From NCBI GenBank assembly GCA_964035015.1, contig OZ035997.1, positions 25,147,834 through 25,211,833 on the forward strand: a stretch of DNA of 64,000 bases. The letters are read 5' to 3'. Numbering within the stretch: position 1 is the first letter of the stretch; every line of letters begins with the position of its first letter. Source of the DNA: Corallium rubrum (taxonomy: Eukaryota; Cnidaria; Anthozoa; Scleralcyonacea; Coralliidae). This document shows, in pieces, positions 21,336 to 33,180 of this stretch. The notes beneath the pieces were generated by a model. It worked only from the letters and a program-made list of their open reading frames with translations, had not been told where the DNA came from and made no database searches. A program made the position numbers and the translations under genes.

Positions 21336-23205
21336 TGTATTTTTATTTTGGCTACCCAATATTAAGGTGTTACTCCGCGTGAACCTTACCGGACATATGT
21401 TGACGACACTCTAACTCCACAACCAGATATTGCCTCAGCAAATAGGTTCCACCAGGTACTCAAATGAAATGACATCCATGGATCGAGTTCACAATGGAAC
21501 TTCAACACCAGAACCAGATTTCTTTCCTGCGTATGCTGCTGAAAAAAGATGATTCCTCGGTCTCTACTGAAGTGCATAGAAAATCAACAAATACAAAATC
21601 GATATAAAACCGACCTGCTAAAACGATGTTACATCGGGCCAAATAGCTTTCGTCCTCCAAAGGGCTATTTAAAGAAGAATGTCAAAATATCAGAAGCATG
21701 CATGTTCTTGCTCCTCAAACTGCAAACACCCTCCTCATCATTTGGACTCGACCATAGAAAGTGCCCTACAAAGTCGAGAGTTGGTCCTCAAAGAAACTGC
21801 ACGACTGAACCTCAACCAATCAACATCGTTCTGCATGCTATAGGCGAATTTCAGGGTATTGCGCGCGCATCATTTTGCAAAGGAATTGGCGGGCTCTTGC
21901 CGTAGCAATGGTAAACAGACATGCTAGCGAGCCAACAACAGCAGAATAACAGTGTTAAACATCCAGAAACTGTATCTATACTTTGTTGATTTTAAACAAT
22001 ATGTTTACTTTGAGTGGAGTTGGCCAGTTTTTTTGAAAAATGATGCGCGCGCAACACCCTGAAACTCGCCTATTTAAAGATAAAAAATCGGCCGATGTGG
22101 TTAGGAAACAACTTGTAGATTTGGCACGAAGATTGGCCAGAAACTGAGACCATGTAAACCAAAAAGATCCGGGATGGGTTATTTTGTCGGTTGTCCCCGA
22201 GCCCGGGCCGCGTAGGGCCGAAGGCCCGGAGCCCGGTGAGGGTGCTAATCTCGACACGCGTGGAGTCATTTTACACGCGTGGACAAACGTGTATGCGAAC
22301 GAATTTCTGTGATCTGAATATTTATTTATTTATTTATTTGTTTTTATATATGTGTGGACGGACCATGCGCGGTTAAGATTGTGGGGCACTGGGGACAATT
22401 TAGTTCTTGGCAAAAAGATTTGAACTAACAAATAAATAAACGACTTGAGGAAAGGAGTTTTGGGGAAACGTATATCACTTTTGAGAGAACAGAAACAAAT
22501 CAACGTCTACGTATAAAGCAAAACAACGTCTTGAGTAGAAGGAAACCCGTCAAACCGAAATTCGAAAGGAGGCGAAAGAGTGAAACTTTAATAGAAATCG
22601 ACGAAGAAATATATAAAGGCCGGCGAAAAGGTTTAAGTTTACGGTAAAAATATAATATAGAGAGCCGGCCGCTCTCAGTAATCACGAACATTTAGTAGTA
22701 AAACTGTTCGAGTTTTCCTGTGTATATCCTATCACTGTTAATTTTGTTTTCTCTTTTGTGTGTCCTTAAAGTATTTTAAACTTATCCATTGCATGTTAGT
22801 TGCTTGCCTGTTGTATTTCTTATCTGTGGCTGCTGTCTTAATATATCTTTTTTCAAATAGTTTTCTTATTGTAAAACCACTTTATTGTTAAACAACGTAG
22901 CTTGTCCATAATTTGGCATAAAAATCGGAAAAGGAGCAATTTTTCTTCTGTAAAACGTACAGATGCTGTTGAAATATATATTAACATAGGTGAAAACGTA
23001 GGTATATAATATATTAACGTAGGTGAAAACAATTTCAGCACTTTGAAATGTCATAAATGAATATTGCCGTGGCAGCCTGTTTGATAGTTTTCAACCAATT
23101 CAGTGCCTTTGAAAATTGTTTTCAGATGCTGTGAGCGATGTTTTTTGTAAACATGGAAAGAAAAAAGTGTAAAATATAACCCTAACATTTTGACAAAATT
23201 TATCC
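21336..23205. other. unassigned stretch with one MITE
   Basis: It holds the MITE at 21841-22072 and a GC-rich block at 22197-22265. The words GGTGAGGGTGCTAATCTCGA of that block recur inverted at 32355-32375. Frames such as 21549-21905 have no recognisable domain. Confidence 0.4.
21841..22072. mobile_element. MITE with about 40-bp terminal inverted repeats
   Basis: The left end TAGGCGAATTTCAGGGTATT, continuing into GCGCGCGCATCATTTT, is mirrored at the right with a few changes. No clear target duplication was seen. Confidence 0.8.
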
Positions 23206-23425
23206 GCCTGCCTCGGTAGTGTGGTGGTTAACATAAAAGTAGCGTGCTGCGTAGGCAGTGTAGAAACGACAATCGAAATATAGCAAGGTTAGATATATGT
23301 ATGCCGAAACAGAGAACGTTCTCTGTTTCGGCAGTATATCTAACCTTGCTATATTTCGATGGTGGTTAACATAGTTGGCTTGTACGGTAACATGGTCGAG
23401 ATCAAACCGTGGATGCGACTTTCAG
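23206..23425 (+). mobile_element. tRNA-derived SINE split by a foldback insertion
   Basis: CCTCGGTAGTGTGGTGGTTA resembles the 5' part and A box of a tRNA gene. After the insertion the sequence resumes with TTGGCTTGTACGGTAACATG and a B-box-like GGTCGAGATCAAACC. With the insertion removed, the two boxes lie at tRNA-like spacing and no conventional tRNA 3' end follows, so a SINE is more likely than a working tRNA. Confidence 0.6.
23236..23359. mobile_element. 124-bp foldback insertion flanked by a 14-bp duplication
   Basis: The right part is a near-perfect hairpin (ATCGAAATATAGCAAGGTTA and its complement, centre near 23317). TGGTGGTTAACATA occurs on both sides (23222-23235 and 23360-23373). A 14-bp duplication is long for a cut-and-paste element and may reflect staggered-nick integration. 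Confidence 0.7.
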
Positions 23426-23567
23426 TTTCTTCATCTCAATATTTTTCACAAAATATCATCCTTAAATTTTTCTTTGATCCTCGTTACCTTTTTCTTCAAA
23501 AAAATAGAGTTATTAAAACTGCAGGGGTTTTTTATTTCAAATATTCTACTAGAATTAAAACTATATT

Positions 23568-23861
23568 TTGATGCTCAGGAGTAGCTATTTCCAGGCCCCC
23601 AATAAAAAAGATTCTAATCAGCTGAGGGAATATCAGGGGGTATTTACAAGAATTCATGCAAAAGCGGGAGAGGGGTTATTGCGTTCATGTATTTCTAGTA
23701 TACTAGCCGGTATACATGTACCAACGCGTGTATACGTGCCAAGAGAGTTCATCCGCCCAATCAAACTTCCGCCTTACTCACCATTTCTCAAAATTGTCGA
23801 ACAGGCAATTTGTGCCCTTAAAGCCGCAATTAAATACGACATCAGTCGACCTGAAGTGTAG
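23568..23861 (+). pseudogene. C-terminal fragment of a Tc1-like (DDE_3) transposase
   Basis: The frame of 97 residues ends with LPPYSPFLKIVEQAICALKA. PYSPxLNxxE is the hallmark around the last catalytic acidic residue of Tc1/IS630 transposases; here the usual Asn is Lys and the Glu is kept. The preceding residues are poorly conserved, and there is no first or second catalytic Asp in frame. Only the 3' end of the gene survives. Confidence 0.7.
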
Positions 23862-24590
23862 GTAAAGATGGGGAATCGAGTTGGAGCGAGGAACCGCCGG
23901 GGGGTGGGGGTGGGGACGGCTGCTCATGCGCCAATATTTCGAATTAAATATGGCGGAAGTAAAACTTCATTTTCTACAATGACATATTCGGGCTAAATTA
24001 AGCGTCGATTAACAAAAAAAATCTGGTAATTAGAAACATCAAGGTTTGGACTGTTTGTGATTGGAAACGATTTCTTGCAAAGAAAAATAATCATCTTTTT
24101 TTAGCCAAGGTAGAATTATACAACCCGCTGTACTAACTCAAAAATCTTAAGGCGACGTTTTAGTTGCTAAGCATCATTCTGCCATATAATTGTTCTTTAT
24201 TCATTAACAAATCATGTATAATTTACGTCTCTAAGTCGGTTCCCACGTATTTTCTTAATCGACGTATATGTTTTAGCCGTATGAAAAATAGAGTGAAATA
24301 CGTTGAACGGTCTGTTATCGTTTTTCAAACATTTCAAACTGTACAACCATCTTGCCGTCTTTGTTTTGTTGTGTTTTCAACTAGGGGAACTATTGGCATG
24401 TTTTTAAAAACCATGCAAGTTTAAATTACAGTTTTATCCCGTACTTAACTGACGATAACCATTAATCACAATTAACTAATTATATGGTTCTGTAGTTCGG
24501 TTTTCCAAAGGTTTGAAGAGTTTTTAAAACAACTTCTAGTGCATTTTTATGCGGTTAGCGTTCTTTTAAGAACGAACTAGACAAATAAAC

Positions 24591-24920
24591 ATGTCTAGAA
24601 GTTGTATTGAATTAGGTACACGTACGTTACGAAGCGCTCGATCAACTTGCGGAGGAAAACTGAGACACTTATCTGCTTCACATGAAGCTCGAGAATGTGG
24701 TTACAAAAGCGAAATTTTTATTTGCCTTTCCCACTACAACCTTTTATCGGGCGCAAATAGAGTTCGCCGACGAAGAATCTACATGCACAGGAGGGCTAAC
24801 AGACTATCCGCAGCGGCTGCTTCCAGTGCTTCAATATTTCAGCAAAAGATAATCAGCTTAGGTGGACAACTAAGAGACAAAATTAACAATCTCGAAGAGA
24901 AGCAGGTTCTTGCAGGATGG
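24591..24920 (+). CDS. candidate first exon of an unknown gene
   Basis: An ATG at 24591 opens a frame of 110 codons that ends at a good donor (GGATGG|GTAAGC, 24921). The protein is basic (an RVRRRR run near residue 60) and has a short coiled-coil-like stretch near its end (QQKIISLGGQLRDKINNLEE). The frame happens to stay open into the TA repeat beyond the donor, but that part is unlikely to be coding. The family is not recognised; it could be host or element. No second exon was identified. Confidence 0.35.
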
Positions 24921-25056
24921 GTAAGCAAGACAACTACTTTTTGGCTTCCTCTCAATCGACATCGTCTGCATCAGCCAACGTCGCGCGAAAGTATCGAAGG
25001 AAGTTCGTCAAGCTCATCGACTGTAACCAGAACAACTTTAAACCAGTCATGTTCCT

Positions 25057-25059
<3 letters not shown>

Positions 25060-25117
<58 letters not shown>
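25060..25117. repeat. (TA)n microsatellite
   Basis: An uninterrupted TA run of about 57 bp lies just before a palindromic repeat. Confidence 0.95.
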
Positions 25118-25120
<3 letters not shown>

Positions 25121-25275
25121 GGACTTATTAACCGAGTGCGAGGTCTGTACGGGAAAGTATTTGGCTGAGGTTTTCGTACAGACCGAGCGATGAAGGAGCG
25201 AGGTTTGTGCGATAAAACCGAGGGCAAATACTTTCCCGTACAGACCGAGCAAACGAGGTTAATAAGGAATTTATT
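25118..25275. repeat. palindromic dispersed repeat (GGTCTGTACGGGAAAGTATTTG)
   Basis: The first arm (25117-25166) is the reverse complement of 25228-25270, sharing TCTGTACGGGAAAGTATTTG. It is probably the end of a larger transposon or a MITE; no target duplication was identified. Confidence 0.7.
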
Positions 25276-26060
25276 ATATGGCTATTGGTTCATTTTATTT
25301 TTAAGTTTCGAGCGTTGTTTTCGCCTTCGGAGCATGCTGTTTACCTTATTAATACCTGTTAACTTTTGTACGTGTCGCTTCTTGGCCTTCTTGTTTACAC
25401 CAATTCGGCTTTTATTTGTCGTATTTTTAGATAAACAGCTTTAAAGAAAACCAGCAGTAATGTTCCAACACATTTTATTGTTCAGAATATTTGAATAAAG
25501 ATACCCAGTACTCTTTTATTTGTATTCAAATCAACTCAGAAATCTTCTCGCCCAAACTTACAGGGCCGAGAAAAAAGCGTATTGACCCTCGGGAACCAAT
25601 CAGCGTGCGTCGTTTTGCGTACGGGCCGGCAATCAAACCCAGTCATATAATAGTAAATATATATATATATATATCAGTAATATTTTAATGACATATTTGC
25701 TATTATAACATCACCAAAATGTATAGAGAAATTAGAGTGTCTGACATTCAACTACAGTACTAACACTGCAGAGTTGAAGAGCCTTCCCAACGTGCTCTAA
25801 AGCAAAAACATGGAATCAGGATCGGATTCATGTTGTATGAAGATATTGCTATAGATGTAGGGTGCGGGTATATTTTACTAGTCACCTATTGCATATTTGC
25901 TAGTGCATCTGTACCTGGCCCACACATGTGAAGTTTGGGTACCTCAGACAATAACTAAAATATATATATTAGGTTGAAAGACTACAATGCATGGTAACTA
26001 AATATATTATTATATTTTAAGTTTTTGAACTGGCAGGATGATTTATCATACAATCTGAAT
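25276..26060. other. unassigned AT-rich sequence
   Basis: No gene or terminal repeats seen. The earlier exons expected for the sulfotransferase were looked for here and not found. Confidence 0.4.
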
Positions 26061-26397
26061 GATCATCTGAAAACAGTTAATCTACTACTATACCATTATC
26101 ATACTGGCATGACTTGAAAGATCTTATCTATTGTAAACGTTGTACAAGTCACTATAATATTCCTATTAATAGTTTTGTTCAACTCAATAATTCAGTCAGA
26201 ATCACTAGAAACAGTTCAGAACTAGATGTACTAGTTTCTAAGTGCTGTACTGAACTTTTTAAGCTAGTTAATACTTGAACTGTATATTTAAACTATGGAG
26301 TAGTCTACCTTGCTCAATGCTAGGTTCTACTTCAGTTAATCAGTTTAAAACTCAACTTTCTAATCACTACATTAATTCTGTAATTATTAGTTAATGC
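26060..26397 (+). pseudogene. decayed LINE C-terminal fragment
   Basis: Read in plus-strand frames with shifts, this stretch gives the pattern of a CR1/L2-type LINE tail: DLIYCKRCTSHYNIPINSF, then CTELFKLVNT, a stop, then LWSSLPCSMLGSTSVNQFKT and a final stop near 26397. In intact elements the same words occur as RLK..LLPLSYWH, FFNR and WNSLP. It is a short 3' remnant upstream of the sulfotransferase exons. Confidence 0.65.
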
Positions 26398-26906
26398 TTA
26401 CGACGTCAATAACTTTTTTGTAGAAATCAGTGTTTAAAATGTTCTTCATCCTGACCTGTAACATACTCTCTTCTAAACCTTACTGCTACTGACCTTAATC
26501 ACATATCTATTGTATTTGTTTACATGATTATCCTGAATTGTGAAATGGTCTAGAATTCATGATAATCCTGAATATTAAAGAAATGAGACCCAACCCTGAC
26601 CCCCACCTCTAATCCTGACCCTAAACCTAACGACAACCCCCGGTAACCCTAAACCTATCCACAACCCCCCAGGGAGAAACTTCCACCTCTCAGACCCTGA
26701 CCACAACACCCCTATACTGTTTTTTTGTTATATGCTTTTTAGTTTAACATCCTGCATGTGGGACAGAGAAGTCCCCTAGGCATCAGGATCATCCTGAATT
26801 CTAGACACTTTAAATTGACAATTCAGTATAGTCCTGCACCACATTCAGCCATACTATACCCAAAATCAAATTTAACTACTGAATTTTTTGTGCTAAAATT
26901 GTATAG

Positions 26907-27368
26907 TTGATTACGGATTTTGGCATGAGCACGTTCTTGGATGGTGGAAGCGAAGAAATGACCCAAATATTCTCTTCCTGAAATATGAAGATCTCAAAAA
27001 AGTTTGTAGTTTTTTTTGTTAGTTAATTTTCCTATATTTATTCTATTTTTATTGTTTCATTTTTCTCAATTCTTATATTATATGTATGATCTAAGGATCT
27101 TGAGAAAGAAGTAAGAAAAATTGTTGCGTTTTTGGGAAAGAATCTTCAAAAGGAGACCATCAGGGTCATTACAAAACAGTGCACGTTTGAAGAAATGAAT
27201 AAAAATCGTTCAATTTACAAGACACCTGTACCCGAGGGACCAAATATTTTGCGGAAAGGGGAAATTGGAGATTGGAAACATTATTTTACTCCAGAACTAA
27301 ATGAGGAATTTGAAGTGAAGATTCTGTCTAAGCTGAAAGGAACAGGACTTACATTTGATTTTGAATGA
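26907..27368 (+). CDS. cytosolic sulfotransferase, last two exons
   Basis: Two exons join in frame. Exon A (26907-27001) follows a TATAG acceptor and encodes YGFWHEHVLGWWKRRNDPNI and FLKYEDLKK. Exon B (27096-27368) follows CTAAG and encodes LEKEVRKIVAFLGK, the PAPS-binding RKGEIGDWKHYFTPE and the end at TGA. This is the C-terminal third of a SULT1-type enzyme, which moves sulfate from PAPS to small hydroxy or amino compounds in the cytosol. The RKGxxGDWK motif binds the PAPS 3'-phosphate. The exon break before GFW matches that of animal SULT genes. The donor after exon A is GTTTGT, weaker than usual. The earlier exons, with the first PAPS loop and catalytic His, were not found; they may lie further left beyond insertions, or the gene may be partial. 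AATAAA at 27549 would serve as polyA signal. Confidence 0.85.
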
Positions 27369-27548
27369 GTGTTAATCTACTGCACAGTACTTCAAATAAT
27401 GTAGATCTCTTATATTTCTATACGATTTCAGAATCATCTTCAGCATAACAAGGGAGGGAAATATCTGTATTTTTTTAAAAAAAAGAATAGATTCAAAACT
27501 TTCTTATTCTCTATTTTATCAGCAATATGTAATAGATTAAAGTAATTC

Positions 27549-27554
27549 TAATAA
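27549..27554 (+). promoter_or_regulatory. polyadenylation signal AATAAA, sulfotransferase
   Basis: It is the first AATAAA after the stop codon, about 180 bases downstream, followed by a TTGTTGTTTGT stretch. Confidence 0.55.
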
Positions 27555-27599
27555 AATTGTTGTTTGTCAAGTTAAATTTTCATTGTTTTGTTTTGTTTT

Positions 27600-28979
27600 A
27601 GTTTCTTTCTAATTTTTGTACCAAATTTTGCAGTGTTGTTGATGCGCAATAAGGCCAACAAATTATTCCTAAAGTTAATTATAGTATATAACTAGAAATA
27701 CATAAATGCAACAACCCCTCGCCCGCTTTTATATGCTTTTTGAAATACACCCCACCCACCTTCCAATTAAAATAAGCACAAACAAATGATATTCCACAGG
27801 ATAATTACTGAATTTATGATTAGGATGACTAAAAATAAAAGTTGAACATATCAAAGCAAACTTACAGATTTCATATTAAACTCTGGTTGTAAAAATATAT
27901 TGTTTTTAGCCATTTAGGAGGTTTCCAAAGGAATTACTTTTATGTTATGCAAAAGCAGGATTAAAAGTTAACAGCTCAAAAACTACATTTATAATAGGAG
28001 ATAAAAACAACAGACAACCTTTCAGTCTGTAAAGGACAAAATAAAATGGACAAAGCCTATGAGTATTAATGATAAGTGCTTGCAATTAAGTCAATGAAAA
28101 ACATCACGTCCACAGTAGCAAAGGGAAGGCACGGAAACGTAAAGCCGTATACTGCTTAATAGGTTTAATGAGCAAAAACTTGAAAACAATTTAAGGACAA
28201 GGGGGTAGTTTACACTTTACCGTACCCGAGTCATCACTGTGTCAGATTAGCGTATAAAGCTAGGCAATAAGGGTCGGTAAGCCTATAATATAAGCGGTAA
28301 ACACAGTTACTGATTAGGGTTAGGGTTTTTGTTTGGGTTAGGTCATCAAATTAATCTCGCTTGGTGGCATAGGAATCGCTGAATTACTCGGGTACGGTAA
28401 ACTGTAAAATTTCCAGGTTTCTATTTAAATGTCTTGCCATTCTTGGCGTTTGCAGAATATATTAATGAATAAATACTGATTCCAATCAGCAAAATAAATA
28501 AATACAAATGCCCTACGCCCCTACCGTCAACTTTAAAATGATTTTGAGACCACTGAGTGACCTGTGACCACAAACACTGCAATTCGGCGAGTTTTTGTTT
28601 ACCGTACGGCGTTTGGTTTCTTCAGTTTTCTGGTTTCTCTTCAAGATATATTAAACCGGCTGTTTGTATCCTTCTTTTATTCGTTGTTTTGCTTCTTTCC
28701 GTTTATTAAAAACAAAACCATTTGAACCATTTTGTTTCGCAAAATATGGAAATTATATAAGTTTTGAGTTTTCTTCAAAGCTAGTCACCAGTGCCCAAAT
28801 TATTCTTACCGCGTGACACCCTACGACGCAAACAAGAGTGAAATCATGATAATTATTTAAAGTTCTAACGTTTCGTTGTTATCACAACATCTTCAGAGAG
28901 TAATAATTTACATAAATGTAGAAAGCCTAAATATATAGTTACAAAGTTGTCATAGATTATGAATTAATTAACCAATCAG
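27600..28979. other. intergenic sequence with one MITE
   Basis: No gene seen. It contains the inverted-repeat element at 28206-28409 and, at 28560-28700, a repeat shared with 5375-5480. Confidence 0.45.
28206..28409. mobile_element. about 204-bp MITE with TTAGGG-like interior
   Basis: TAGTTTACACTTTACCGTAC at the left is mirrored by GTACGGTAAACTGTAAA at the right, sharing the CGTACCCGAGT core. The middle contains GATTAGGGTTAGGG. Confidence 0.75.
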
Positions 28980-29179
28980 NNNNNNNNNNNNNNNNNNNNN
29001 NNNNNNNNNNNNNNNNNNNNNNNNNNNNNNNNNNNNNNNNNNNNNNNNNNNNNNNNNNNNNNNNNNNNNNNNNNNNNNNNNNNNNNNNNNNNNNNNNNNN
29101 NNNNNNNNNNNNNNNNNNNNNNNNNNNNNNNNNNNNNNNNNNNNNNNNNNNNNNNNNNNNNNNNNNNNNNNNNNNNNNN
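28980..29179. other. assembly gap (200 N)
   Basis: A run of exactly 200 N, a usual placeholder for unknown gap length. The LINE frame begins directly at its right edge, so its 5' part is lost in the gap. Confidence 0.99.
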
Positions 29180-31744
29180 GTCCCTAAGCGCATTAATGTT
29201 GCCAAACTATCAGAGACTGACCTCTGTCAGCAGTTTGAAAACCACTTGATGGATAAGGATCTTGACACTTCTTGGGAAGACTTCAAGCAGCAATTATATT
29301 CTGCAGGGGCTGAGATACTAGGCTTTGTGGAGAATAATCACCGTGACTGGTTTGACGAAAATGATGCCAATGTGAGAGAACTTCTTGATACGAAACACTC
29401 TCTACATCAGGCTCTCTTGAACTCTCAACCCCATGAAAAGGTAGAAGCCACAAATGCCCTTCGTAAACACAAATCCCTTCTTCAGAGTGAGCTCCGTAGA
29501 ATGAAAAATGATTGGTGGAATAAGATCTCGCATGATATCCAATGTGCTGCTAACAGAAATGATTCTAAAACCATGTACAGTCTTCTTCGCCAATCATTTG
29601 GACCGAAGTCCTCATCTGTTGCTCCCATGAAATCCTCTGATGGTAAATATACAGTGAAAGACCCAGACGGCATTAGAGATCGCTGGAAGGAGCACTTCAC
29701 TAATCTCTTTTTCAATCCTTCTGTGGTTGATAATGAAGTTATCAGTAACTTGTTTCAGGATGATATCCTCACCCATATGGACAATCGACCCTCTCTTGAT
29801 GAAGTGAAAGGTGTAATTAAACAAATTAACACAGGTAAAGCACCTGGTCTTGATGGCATACCTGTTGAATTACTTCGTCATGGGGGTGATAGGGTAGCCT
29901 CAGCAATCCATCATTTCATCACGCTGAGCTGGGAAGGGAATCCAATACCACAAGATTGGATCGATGGGATTTTAGTATCACTGTACAAAGGAAAAGGCCT
30001 CAAATCCGTCTGTGATAGCTATCGTGGAATTACGCTACTCGAATCTGTTGGTAAAGTACTCGCCAGACTCCTGTTGAACCGAATCATGGACAATATATGC
30101 CCCACTGTTATTCCGGAATCTCAGTGTGGGTTTAGATCTGGCAGAGGAACAACTGACATGATATTCTCTGTGAGGCAGCTCCAGGAAAAATGTATTGAGC
30201 AGCAGATGCCCCTGTACCAAGTCTTTGTGGATCTGACCAAAGCATTTGACACTGTCAACCGTGATGCATTATGGAAGATCCTCGGTAAGCTTGGGTGCCC
30301 TCCAAACTTTGTCAACATGGTATCCCAGTTACATCGGGATATGAAGGCTCGTCTCACTTTCAACGGCTCACTATCAGAAGAAATAGGTGTTGAAAATGGT
30401 GTCAAGCAGGGTGATATTCTAGCACCAACGCTCTTCTCAATTTACTTCTCTGTTCTGCTTTCCTATGCTTTTAGTGACTGCGATGCTGGTGTTTCTCTTC
30501 GCTTCAGAACGTCTGGGAGGCTTTTTAACTTGAGGAGGTTCAGCGCAAAGTCTAAGACATTTACCACCCTTATCCGCGAGCTTCTTTATGCAGATGATGC
30601 AGATTTAGTTGCACATACAAAATCTGATATACAACTTATCATGGACCGCTTCTCTGCTGCATGTGCCGCCTTTGGTCTCACCATCAGTATAAAAAAGACG
30701 AAGGTCATGTTCACACCAGCCCCTGGTGCTCCTTACTCAGAACCCACAATCCTTGTCAATGGAGATAAGCTGGATGTAGTAGATACCTTTCCATACCTAG
30801 GTAGCACTATCTCCAGGGATGGCTCACTCGATGCTGAAATTCATTCTCGCATCCAAAAGGCCTGTGTTGCTTTTGGAAAACTGGAACATAGGGTCTGGTC
30901 GGATAGAGGCATTACATTTAAGACCAAGATTAATGTCTGCAAGGCATGTGTTCTCACCTCCATGCTCTTCTCGTCTGAGACCTGGACCACTCATCGTAGA
31001 CACGTCAAGCTTCTTGAAAGATTCCATCAAAGGTGTTTAAGACGCATTCTAAACATCAAATGGCAGTCCATGACTCCTGACACAGAAGTGCTAGTAAAAT
31101 CAGGCACAACCAGCATCGAATCAATGATGATCCTTAACCAAATGCGCTGGACGGGTCATGTTATCCGGATGGAAGATGACCGCTTGCCAAAACGACTCCT
31201 TTATGGTGAACTTGCTAATGGTAAGCGACCTCGCCACAAACCAAAGAAGAGATATAAGGACTGTATATTACAGAACATCAAGGCCACAGGCATGGATTCT
31301 GGTAACTGGGAGGAACAAACCCTTGACAGAGATCTCTGGAGATCCTCTGTCAAAGAAGGCTGTGCATCATTTGAATCAACACGCACTGAAAATGAGAAAC
31401 TCAAACGTAGTCTGCGTAAGGGTACTGTCACTGACCTTCCATCTGATCTTGTAATATGGAAATGTGATGTATGTGACCGTATACTCAAATGTAAGGCTGG
31501 CTATGTAAACCACATGAAGTCTCATGATCCCACGAAACGTGTTAATTATAATGTTCTCCCTCCCAGGCCAGTTGAAAATGTTTGTGTCCTTTGTGAAAAG
31601 GTCTGTAAATCTGCCCCTGGTCTTAAAAGACACATGGCTGTGCATAAGGAATCCATTCCTCAAATAGATCCCATAAATCCAATAAAATGCACTTCTTTCA
31701 TCTGCCACATATGTCACAGAGTTGTAAGACCTCTACCGGCTTGA
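29180..31744 (+). pseudogene. LINE ORF2 with C-terminal C2H2 fingers, nearly intact
   Basis: The frame is open from the gap edge to 31744 (832 residues from the Met at 29246). It shows the RT of a non-LTR retrotransposon: GKAPGLDGIPVELL, YRGITLLES, FVDLTKAFDTVNRDALW (motif A), NGVKQGDILAPTLF (motif B), LLYADDADLVAH (motif C, near residue 450) and the thumb. It ends with zinc-finger-like units: CDVCDRILKCKAGYVNHMKSH, CVLCEKVCKSAPGLKRHMAVH, then CHICHRV. In this third finger, near 31720, the loss of one T shifts the frame and gives a stop at 31742. The alternative frame continues the finger to a stop at about 31791. The endonuclease part is absent or lies in the gap. The clade is not resolved by eye. 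Confidence 0.88.
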
Positions 31745-31879
31745 AAAGTCATTTGCGTGCTCACGCTCGTAATCAAACGGAAAACCAAAACTGAGGAACA
31801 AAGTTATGTGCAAAAATTATTGTACACTTAAAAATAAAAATTTGAGACGGCTTTCATCTGTAAAGATGTTGCAATCATC

Positions 31880-32318
<439 letters not shown>

Positions 32319-32344
32319 CCAGATTTTCGTCTCCCTTGCTTTTT

Positions 32345-32580
32345 CTACACGCGTGTCGAGATTAGCACCCTCACTGGGACAACAATTTTGATAGTGTGCC
32401 AAACATATACCGACAGCACCACTTTAGCCTGCGTGGCAGGCCCTTGGGAAAGGGAAGGGGGGGATTGAAAGAGGGCCTGCAGTAAAACCCGGCCTTTCCT
32501 TCTAAACGCCCCCCATAACTTCGGCGTTTAACGTCATGGGGGGTATAATGTGCTCGCTAATTGGAAAAGTCGGACAAACA
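32345..32580. repeat. transposon-end modules and leader of the THAP gene
   Basis: Three modules are joined here. 32347-32375 is a copy of the CTAATCTCGA repeat also at 22236-22262 (inverted). 32437-32510 appears inverted at 55250-55317. 32511-32580 appears inverted at 39432-39500. GCCTGCGTGGCAGGC at 32429 is a palindromic terminus-like motif. Confidence 0.75.
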
Positions 32581-32609
32581 AGAGCGCTTGACATTTATAT
32601 CAAACAAAG

Positions 32610-32790
32610 ATGGTCGCAACCAAAAGGTGTGCTTGGGGAACGTGTGCTAACGACTCGCGGTTGCCTCATTTGATGAAAAAGAACGCTAACGGTGACGAAG
32701 TTGACTTTCTTCATTTTCCTGGGATTAAATACCACAAAGAAAAACGAGAACGGTGGATACGCGCTAGTCGCGCTTGTCACCGAGGCGATG
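32610..32790 (+). pseudogene. THAP zinc-finger N-terminal fragment
   Basis: An ATG at 32610 starts RCAWGTCANDSR, with the first Cys pair of a THAP finger, then FLHFPG and ERWIRAS (the conserved Trp) and GFVCTK (the third Cys). The final His-Phe of the C2CH set is not in frame: after FVCTK the sequence diverges. A GTATGT at 32791 could be a splice donor instead, in which case the exon ends just before that Cys. THAP fingers bind DNA in many host proteins and in P-type and related transposases. It follows a leader also found upstream of the SAP fragment at 39342. Confidence 0.7.
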
Positions 32791-33017
32791 GGTTCGTATG
32801 TACCAAGCTATTACCACTGATCTATATAAGAGACTGGATGGAGCATCTATTATCTGAGCGCCTCCAGAAATTGAAGCCGGAAGTTACGGGTAGAAGTTAG
32901 ATGGGATGACTCTCTGGGACCTTTTTGGAAGGCTGCGCCCAGTGACGTATTGAACTTTACTGCGCATCCCACAAGCTTTGGAAACACTTGTGGACCATAA
33001 ATTGGCGACTATATTAA

Positions 33018-33180
33018 GGGGGGGGGGGGGGGGAAGGGACGAGGAAGGCCCAAAACCCCACACTTTCCACACTTTTGAGATTAGGGTTAGGGGGTTTACA
33101 TTTTTCCGGGGGGTTGTGGTTAGGTTTAGGGTTTCCGGGGTGTGTGATTAGGTTTAGGGTTTCCGGGGGGGGGGGGGTAT
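33018..33180. repeat. G-rich and TTAGGG-like low-complexity sequence
   Basis: A G run at 33018-33035, then GATTAGGGTTAGGG, two GGTTTAGGGTTTCCGG units and another G run. Related mixtures lie at 3225-3300 and, inverted, at 26590-26670. Confidence 0.8.

Noticed and set aside
23206-23425. Functional tRNA gene
   Set aside because: A- and B-box-like words are present, but the sequence is split by an insertion and lacks a matching acceptor stem.
30819-31040. Second gene overlapping the LINE
   Set aside because: It is a short alternative-frame shadow with no domain.
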